The position numbers were made by a program, and so were the translations under genes. The notes under the pieces were generated by a model that saw nothing but the letters and a program-made list of their open reading frames with translations, had not been told where the DNA came from and did no database searches. This document shows, piece by piece, positions 31,890-37,170 of a DNA stretch of 37,170 nt; positions within the stretch are counted from its first letter, which is position 1; each line of letters starts with the position of its first letter. Origin of the DNA: Lachnospiraceae bacterium (GTDB taxonomy: Bacteria; Bacillota; Clostridia; Lachnospirales; Lachnospiraceae); NCBI GenBank assembly GCA_009774235.1, contig VSNJ01000022.1:1-37170 (forward strand). The letters are read 5' to 3'.

Positions 31890-34800
31890 TTGGGTATAAG
31901 ATTTGGGTTAGATATAGGAATAGCATCAGTTGGATGGGCTGTTGTTAATGATAATTATGAAGTAGAAGAAGCAGGTTCTAATATTTTTTCATCAGCAGAT
32001 GCAAACCAGAATACGGAAAGAAGAATGTTCCGCCAGACAAAACGTTTACATAGAAGACGCAAAAACCGTATAAGTGATTTTAAAAAATTATGGATAGATA
32101 CAGGTCTTGAAATTCCAGATTTAAATATAAATAATATTTTAGAACTTCGTATTAAAGGATTAAAAGAAAAGTTATCACAAGAAGAAATATTCCATGTATT
32201 AAGAAACGAACTGTTACACCGTGGCATTTCCTATCTCGATGATGCAATAGACAGTTCCGCTATTAACCAGAGTGATTATGCAAAAGGAATAAACGAAAAC
32301 CAGAAAGAGCTTGACAATGGCTGTTTTCCTTGTGAAATACAGGCAAAACGTCTTAAAAAATATGGAAAATACCATGGAAATACTTCTGTTGGCACAGAAG
32401 AAGACAAAATTATACTATCCAACGTATTTACTACAGGGGCATACAAAAAAGAAATACAAGCTATTTTAGAACAGCAACAGCAATTTTCAAGTTTTCTTAC
32501 AGAAAGTTTTTGCGGAAAATATATGGAAATATTTTTAAGAAAACGTGAATATTATGTTGGTCCAGGCAATGAAAAGTCACGTACAGATTATGGCATTTTT
32601 ACCACCAAAATTGATAAAACAACAGGTAAATATTTTACAGATAAAAATATATTTGAAAAACTTATAGGAAAATGCAGTGTATACAAAAACAAGTTACGTG
32701 CAGCAGGGGCAACATATACTGCACAGGAATTTAACCTTTTAAATGACCTTAATAATATATCCATAAATGGAAGGAAACTTTCAAAGCAAGAAAAAGAAGC
32801 TGTAATTGAAGAAGTAAAAACAGCAAATTCTTTTAATATGAGAAAAATATTAAAAAAAATAACTGGAGAAGAAATTGAGATACTTACAGGTGCAAGACTG
32901 GACAAAAATGAAAAAGAAGATTTTCATAAATTTGCACAATATAATACAATGAGAAAAGAATTTGAAAAAAATGGCTGGGATATAACCACACTATCCAGGG
33001 AAGAACTGGATAACATTGGTAACATACTCACCTTAAATACTGAAAAAGAAGCTATAATAAAAGAATTTATACATAAAGACTTATCCCTGACAGAAGAAAT
33101 GACCGCATGTCTAGTAAACTTACGTAAACAAAAAAGCTCTTTATTTAATAAGTGGCAGTCCTTTTCATTAGAAATAATGCTGGAACTGATACCTGGACTA
33201 TATGAACAGCCTAAAAACCAGATGGAACTGCTTACTGATATGGGAGCTTTTAAAAGTAACAAGGATTTATTCACAGAATATAAAAACATACCAGCAGAAA
33301 TAATACTTGAAAATATATATAACCCTGTAGTTTCACGTTCAATACGGGTAACAATACAAATTATAAATGCATTAATAAAAAAATATGGATATCCAGACCA
33401 GATTATTATAGAAATGCCACGTGATAAAAATGAAGATGAAATGAAAAAAAGAATTTCAGACTGCCAGAAAAATAACCAGAAGGAATTAGACAATATTATT
33501 AAAAGAATATCTTCAGAATATGGAATTAAAATAACAGACCAGGACTTCTACCAGCATAAAAAACTTGTACTAAAATTAAAACTTTGGAATGAACAGGGTG
33601 GAAAATGCTTATACTCAGGCAAAAAAATAGATATACACGATTTATTATATAACCCAACACTCTTTGAAATTGACCATATTATACCAAAATCCATTTCATT
33701 TGATGACAGCCGTTCAAACAAAGTTCTTGTTTACAGTACAGAAAACCAAAAAAAAGGCAATACTACCCCATATATATATCTTAACAGTATAAAAAAAGAA
33801 TGGGGATATAATGAATATATGGCATATGTATTACAACTAAAAAAAGACAAACTGATAACTAAAAATAAAATGGAAAAGTTGTTATTTACAGAAGACATAA
33901 CCAAAATCCAAGTATTAAAAGGCTTTATATCAAGAAATATCAATGATACACGCTATGCATCCAGGGTGGTATTAAATACATTACAAAATTACTTTAAAGC
34001 AAAAAATGCAATAACAAAAATAAAAGTAGTACGTGGAAGTTTTACGCACCAGATGCGTGACAACCTGCACCTTGATAAAAACAGGGAAGAATCTTACTCA
34101 CACCATGCAGTTGATGCAATGATAATGTGTTACTCCCAGATGGGATTTGATAACTACCATAAATTACAGACAGACCTTATAGACGTTGAAACAGGAGAAA
34201 TAATTGATATCCATAAATGGCAAAATGAAATTAACGAAAAAACATATAACGAGCTTATATACCAGAACAAAATGATACATATACGTGCCAATATACAAAA
34301 AGCAGAAAAACAAATTAAATTCTGGCATAAACGTGACACAAAACCAAACAGGGGATTATGCAACCAGACAATACGTGGCACACGTACCGAAAATGGTGTA
34401 ATAAAAAAAGTAAATAAACTAAATATATATAATCCTTCTGATGTTGAAACACTGAAAAAAATGATAAAAAATGGCAAAGAAGACAGTTTTCTAATGTACC
34501 AGCATGACCCTAGAACATGGGAAAATATGATACAGATAATGCAAGACTACAGAAGTTCCAAAAATCCATTTGCAGACTATGAAAATGAAACAGGCGGTTA
34601 TTTTAGAAAATATTCCAAAAAACATAATGGCCCACGCATAACAAAATTAAAATATCTAAACGGAGAAGTTAATAGCTGTATTGATATTTCACATAAATAT
34701 GGATTGGAGACAGGAAGTAAGAAAGTTATACTTGAAAGCTTAAAACCTTACCGCATGGATGTGTATTATAATGAAAAAGAACAAAAATATTATTTAATTG

Positions 34801-35195
34801 GAATAAAATATTCCGACTTAAAATTCAGCAAAAATAAATGTATAATTAATGAAGAAGCATATAAAAAAATACTGGTTTATGAAAAATTAATTACACCAGA
34901 ACAAAACAGGGCTGATTTAGAAAAACTAGGGTATAAATTTATGTTATCATTTTATAAAGATGAAATTATACAATATGAAAAAAATGGTGAATACTTTACA
35001 GAGCGCTTTTTATCAAGAACAATGCCAAAACAAAGAAACTATATTGAAACCAAACCTATAGATGCACCACAATTTGAAAAGCAGCCACAACATCTGGTTG
35101 GTTTAGGAAAGACAACTTCTATTAAAAAAATAAGGCTTGATATACTTGGTAACAGATACTATTGTACACAAGAAAAATTTCAAACTGAATGTTGA
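31890..35195 (+). CDS. cas9: CRISPR-associated endonuclease Cas9, compact type II-A
   Basis: The 1101-residue effector cuts DNA guided by crRNA and tracrRNA. RuvC-I is at the N-terminus (FGLDIGIASVGWA, Asp8), then an arginine-rich bridge helix (RRMFRQTKRLHRRRKNR, about 44-60), the recognition lobe, RuvC-II (IIIEMPRD, Glu508), HNH (FEIDHIIPKS, Asp595-His596, with a downstream Asn), RuvC-III (SHHAVDAM, His739, Asp742) and a C-terminal PAM-binding part. All catalytic residues are present. The length is like the S. aureus (1053) and S. thermophilus CRISPR1 (1121) enzymes, not the 1368-residue S. pyogenes enzyme. The start is TTG at 31890, 9 bases after AGGAGG. PAM unknown. The gene follows decayed genes. 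Confidence 0.95.
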   Translation: MGIRFGLDIGIASVGWAVVNDNYEVEEAGSNIFSSADANQNTERRMFRQTKRLHRRRKNRISDFKKLWIDTGLEIPDLNINNILELRIKGLKEKLSQEEIFHVLRNELLHRGISYLDDAIDSSAINQSDYAKGINENQKELDNGCFPCEIQAKRLKKYGKYHGNTSVGTEEDKIILSNVFTTGAYKKEIQAILEQQQQFSSFLTESFCGKYMEIFLRKREYYVGPGNEKSRTDYGIFTTKIDKTTGKYFTDKNIFEKLIGKCSVYKNKLRAAGATYTAQEFNLLNDLNNISINGRKLSKQEKEAVIEEVKTANSFNMRKILKKITGEEIEILTGARLDKNEKEDFHKFAQYNTMRKEFEKNGWDITTLSREELDNIGNILTLNTEKEAIIKEFIHKDLSLTEEMTACLVNLRKQKSSLFNKWQSFSLEIMLELIPGLYEQPKNQMELLTDMGAFKSNKDLFTEYKNIPAEIILENIYNPVVSRSIRVTIQIINALIKKYGYPDQIIIEMPRDKNEDEMKKRISDCQKNNQKELDNIIKRISSEYGIKITDQDFYQHKKLVLKLKLWNEQGGKCLYSGKKIDIHDLLYNPTLFEIDHIIPKSISFDDSRSNKVLVYSTENQKKGNTTPYIYLNSIKKEWGYNEYMAYVLQLKKDKLITKNKMEKLLFTEDITKIQVLKGFISRNINDTRYASRVVLNTLQNYFKAKNAITKIKVVRGSFTHQMRDNLHLDKNREESYSHHAVDAMIMCYSQMGFDNYHKLQTDLIDVETGEIIDIHKWQNEINEKTYNELIYQNKMIHIRANIQKAEKQIKFWHKRDTKPNRGLCNQTIRGTRTENGVIKKVNKLNIYNPSDVETLKKMIKNGKEDSFLMYQHDPRTWENMIQIMQDYRSSKNPFADYENETGGYFRKYSKKHNGPRITKLKYLNGEVNSCIDISHKYGLETGSKKVILESLKPYRMDVYYNEKEQKYYLIGIKYSDLKFSKNKCIINEEAYKKILVYEKLITPEQNRADLEKLGYKFMLSFYKDEIIQYEKNGEYFTERFLSRTMPKQRNYIETKPIDAPQFEKQPQHLVGLGKTTSIKKIRLDILGNRYYCTQEKFQTEC

Positions 35196-35220
35196 CATAA
35201 TATGACAGATGTGCTAAACT
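35192..35220 (+). promoter_or_regulatory. Predicted tracrRNA promoter on the cas9 stop codon
   Basis: TTGACA (35192-35197, a full consensus match) contains the cas9 TGA stop. After exactly 17 bases comes TAAACT (35215-35220). The start would be near 35227. A second, weaker pair lies inside cas9 (TTGATA 35137-35142, TATTGT 35160-35165). Confidence 0.75.
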
Positions 35221-35226
35221 AACTAT

Positions 35227-35313
35227 AGTAGATTTACGATAACTCAATTTTTTCAGATCTGCTAAAACAAGGCTTTATGCCGAAATCAAGGACATCGACG
35301 GATGTCCTTTTTT
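35227..35313 (+). ncRNA. tracrRNA
   Basis: About 87 nt between cas9 and cas1. The anti-repeat ends CAGATCTGCTAAAAC (35254-35268), complementary to a repeat beginning GTTTTAGCAGATCTG. The nexus is AAGGCTTTATGCCG (GGC 35271-35273 pairs GCC 35279-35281), followed by AAATCAAG and a terminator hairpin GGACATC-GACG-GATGTCC (35290-35307) with six Ts. The nexus and the AAATCAA linker are nearly the same as in the S. thermophilus CRISPR1 tracrRNA, and the CTAAAACAAGGC block matches that of S. aureus. The 5' end is inferred from the promoter. Confidence 0.85.
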
Positions 35314-35340
35314 CTTTGCATTTTTTAATAAGGAGATATA

Positions 35341-36252
35341 ATGGGATTTAGAATAATAATGATAGAAAATGAAACAACAATTAGTATAAAACTTGAAAAC
35401 CTTATTATACAAAAAGAAGACCAAAAACTCTGGATTCCAATTGATGATATATCAATTATAGTTATTGATAACCTGAAAACTACCCTTACAAGCCGTATGT
35501 TATGCCAGCTTGCCTCACACAATGTTGGTGTTATAGTCTGTGGCCATGAACATCTTCCAATTGGTTTTTTCTGTTCATATGACAACCACAGCCGTATATC
35601 TAAAACAATACATTACCAGATAAATGCAACTACAGAATATTATAATAAACTGTGGCAGCTTATTGTACAGGCAAAAATACAAAACCAATATAAAGTATTA
35701 GAACTCCTTGGAAAAAGTACAGACACAATTATACAGTTAAAAAACTTTTGTCAAGAAGTAACAGAAGGTGATATTAGAAACCGTGAAGCACATGCTGCCA
35801 AAGTTTATTTTAATGAACTGATGGGATGCAGCTTTTCAAGAGGAAATGAAGAGCTTCTTTTAAATTCAGGACTTAATTATGGATATGCAATATTCCGCTC
35901 CTATCTGGCAAAACTTTGTGTTGGTTATGGACTTAACAGCCAGTTAGGAATACATCATAGAAATGAATATAACCGTTTTAACATGGCCGATGACCTGATT
36001 GAACCATTCAGACCGTTTGTGGACTACCTCTCCTATTCCCTTCTTAAACATGAAGAATACTTCAAAATAGAACACCGCCACCAGCTTGTCAACCTGTTAA
36101 ACCATAAAATAAATTATAAGAGAAAAAATATGTTTTTATGTAATGCAATGGAAGAATATGTTTCAAACATTGCCACATGTATTACAAAAAAGCAGCTGGA
36201 AATAGAATTTCCAGATATAAAACAATATTTAGGAGAACCAGATGAAGTATAA
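35341..36252 (+). CDS. cas1: Type II CRISPR integrase Cas1
   Basis: The 303-residue product is the catalytic subunit of the Cas1-Cas2 spacer integrase. Metal ligands are visible: Glu149 in RNREAHAAKVYF, His205/His206 in LGIHHRNEYN and Asp/Glu in MADDLIEPFRP (217-221). Length and N-terminal GFRIIMIENE pattern fit type II Cas1. AGGAG is 6-7 bases before the ATG. It starts 27 bases after the tracrRNA terminator, leaving no room for a promoter, and overlaps cas2 by 11 bases. Confidence 0.95.
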   Translation: MGFRIIMIENETTISIKLENLIIQKEDQKLWIPIDDISIIVIDNLKTTLTSRMLCQLASHNVGVIVCGHEHLPIGFFCSYDNHSRISKTIHYQINATTEYYNKLWQLIVQAKIQNQYKVLELLGKSTDTIIQLKNFCQEVTEGDIRNREAHAAKVYFNELMGCSFSRGNEELLLNSGLNYGYAIFRSYLAKLCVGYGLNSQLGIHHRNEYNRFNMADDLIEPFRPFVDYLSYSLLKHEEYFKIEHRHQLVNLLNHKINYKRKNMFLCNAMEEYVSNIATCITKKQLEIEFPDIKQYLGEPDEV

Positions 36253-36565
36253 AATTATGAGAATGATATGCATGTTTGACCTGCCTTCTGATACAAGCCA
36301 GGAACAAAGAATTTACCGTACTTTCCGTAAAAATTTAATTAAAGAAGGTTTTATAATGATACAATATTCAGTTTATATGCGTACCTGTCCTAACCGTGAC
36401 TATTGTAAACGTCTAGAAAAACGTATACAAAAATTTATACCTGAAAAGGGCAATATACGTTTACTTGTTATAACAGAAAAACAATATGATGATATGAAAA
36501 TATTTATTGGAAGCAAAAGTGAAACAGAAAAAACTATAGGCACAGAAAGGATGATTATAATTTGA
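36242..36565 (+). CDS. cas2: CRISPR-associated protein Cas2
   Basis: The 107-residue product has the Cas2 ferredoxin-like fold: MRMICMFDLPSD with conserved Asp13, then IQYSVYMRTCPNRD and GNIRLLVITEKQYD. It forms the spacer-integration complex with Cas1. The start at 36242 has GGAG 7 bases upstream; an internal ATG (36257) would give a product lacking five residues. Its TGA overlaps the next gene's TTG start. Confidence 0.94.
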   Translation: MKYKIMRMICMFDLPSDTSQEQRIYRTFRKNLIKEGFIMIQYSVYMRTCPNRDYCKRLEKRIQKFIPEKGNIRLLVITEKQYDDMKIFIGSKSETEKTIGTERMIII

Positions 36566-37170
36566 AAGCTTGCATTATAAATGGAAATACAGAATATATA
36601 ATAAATCTTGAACCAATTACACAGTTATGCGGTATTTCATTTAACAAAAAGAATTTTATTATTAATTCATTATATAAATACTATTCTGGCAGCAAATATG
36701 AATACTATGAAATTAATATGCAGGAAAATATAAAAATAAATGGTGAAAAAACAGGAAGAAAGTATTTTAATACTTTTAAAACTTCTTCCAGGGAACAACT
36801 AATAAAATCTGTTAAAATTTCCAAATCCAGTATAATGATGCAATATATTTCAACAAAGTATACAAGCTTTAACTGCCAGAAAATAATAGATAAAATTTCA
36901 GAAAACCTTGAAAAATTATACCTGGAAATAAACCAGGCGTTACAAAACAGTATAGGGTATATCGAAGTAGTACATCATACAAAAAATATAATGGAAATTA
37001 TCCAGAACTCTGATATTTCAGGTACAGAAGAAAAGGCACTTGAGAATTTATCAAATATAGATTTATTATTAATATATATAAATTTATTATGGGAAATGCA
37101 AAAAATATATCCAGACAAAACACTAATTATTATAGAAAATATTGACCATCTTATATCCTATAAAGAATAC
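36562..37170 (+). CDS. csn2: Csn2-like adaptation protein, cut by the window edge
   Basis: A frame opening with TTG at 36562, overlapping the cas2 stop (TTTGA), stays open for 203 codons to the end of the window. AAAGGA precedes it by about 9 bases. It begins MKACIINGNTEYIINLEP and contains ITQLCGISFNKKNFIINSLY near residues 20-38 and TLIIIENIDHLISYKE at the edge, which fits the Csn2 layout of an N-terminal strand region, a helical arm and a Walker-B-like strand. That strand comes later than in the 220-residue Csn2 of S. pyogenes, so the longer Csn2 of the S. thermophilus CRISPR1 type (about 350) is likely. Csn2 rings bind DNA ends during spacer uptake. The family call rests mainly on position. 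Confidence 0.75.
   Translation, partial: MKACIINGNTEYIINLEPITQLCGISFNKKNFIINSLYKYYSGSKYEYYEINMQENIKINGEKTGRKYFNTFKTSSREQLIKSVKISKSSIMMQYISTKYTSFNCQKIIDKISENLEKLYLEINQALQNSIGYIEVVHHTKNIMEIIQNSDISGTEEKALENLSNIDLLLIYINLLWEMQKIYPDKTLIIIENIDHLISYKEY

Noticed and set aside
35196..35340. CRISPR repeat array between cas9 and cas1
   Set aside because: There is only one repeat-like copy, followed by a nexus and terminator; this is tracrRNA, not an array.

Overview
The window looks like chromosomal DNA of a low-GC, endospore-forming Clostridia-type Firmicute, most likely a gut Lachnospiraceae. The reasons are strong GGAGG ribosome binding sites with frequent TTG starts, a SpoIID homologue behind a sigma-E-like promoter, a SleB-type cell wall hydrolase, the CdaA-CdaR pair, an FMN riboswitch on a ribD-ribE-ribBA-ribH operon, and a bile salt hydrolase. 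This is inference from gene content; there is no rRNA to confirm it.

Positions 1-12,600 hold mostly single genes: a small secreted protein, a flavin-reductase-like protein divergent from a PHP-domain phosphoesterase, a YihY membrane protein, SpoIID, bile salt hydrolase, a secreted M14 carboxypeptidase with Fn3-like modules and a 36-bp repeat linker, threonine synthase, a SleB-like hydrolase, an AP2-domain protein and YqeG. Positions 12,600-16,580 are the riboflavin operon on the minus strand, with promoter, FMN aptamer and terminator visible. Positions 16,690-20,870 are a run of minus-strand genes: dapA, dapB, cvpA, queH, a NUDIX hydrolase and a zinc-ribbon membrane protein. Next come cobO, a two-OB-fold SSB-like protein, and typA on the plus strand. 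Between typA and the convergent c-di-AMP operon (two unknown membrane proteins, cdaA, cdaR) is a 720-bp intergenic region with a 143-bp palindrome and a 242-bp MITE-like element. A cysteine synthase homologue follows.

Positions 30,340-31,890 are decayed: a chemotaxis receptor tail, a solute-binding lipoprotein with two stops and an internal deletion, and a scrap resembling a sugar nucleotidyltransferase. Directly after this debris starts a type II-A-like CRISPR-Cas locus on the plus strand: a compact Cas9 (1101 aa), a tracrRNA between cas9 and cas1, cas1, cas2, and a fourth, Csn2-like gene that runs off the right edge. The repeat array is not in the window. The tracrRNA has its own TTGACA promoter on the cas9 stop codon and a strong terminator ahead of cas1. 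Its nexus resembles those of the S. thermophilus CRISPR1 and S. aureus systems.

Two further points stand out. There is a family of terminal-inverted-repeat elements (242-bp copy, 65-bp deleted copy, one fragment). GATC is nearly absent: by eye I found one, inside the tracrRNA. No tRNA, rRNA or CRISPR array was seen.
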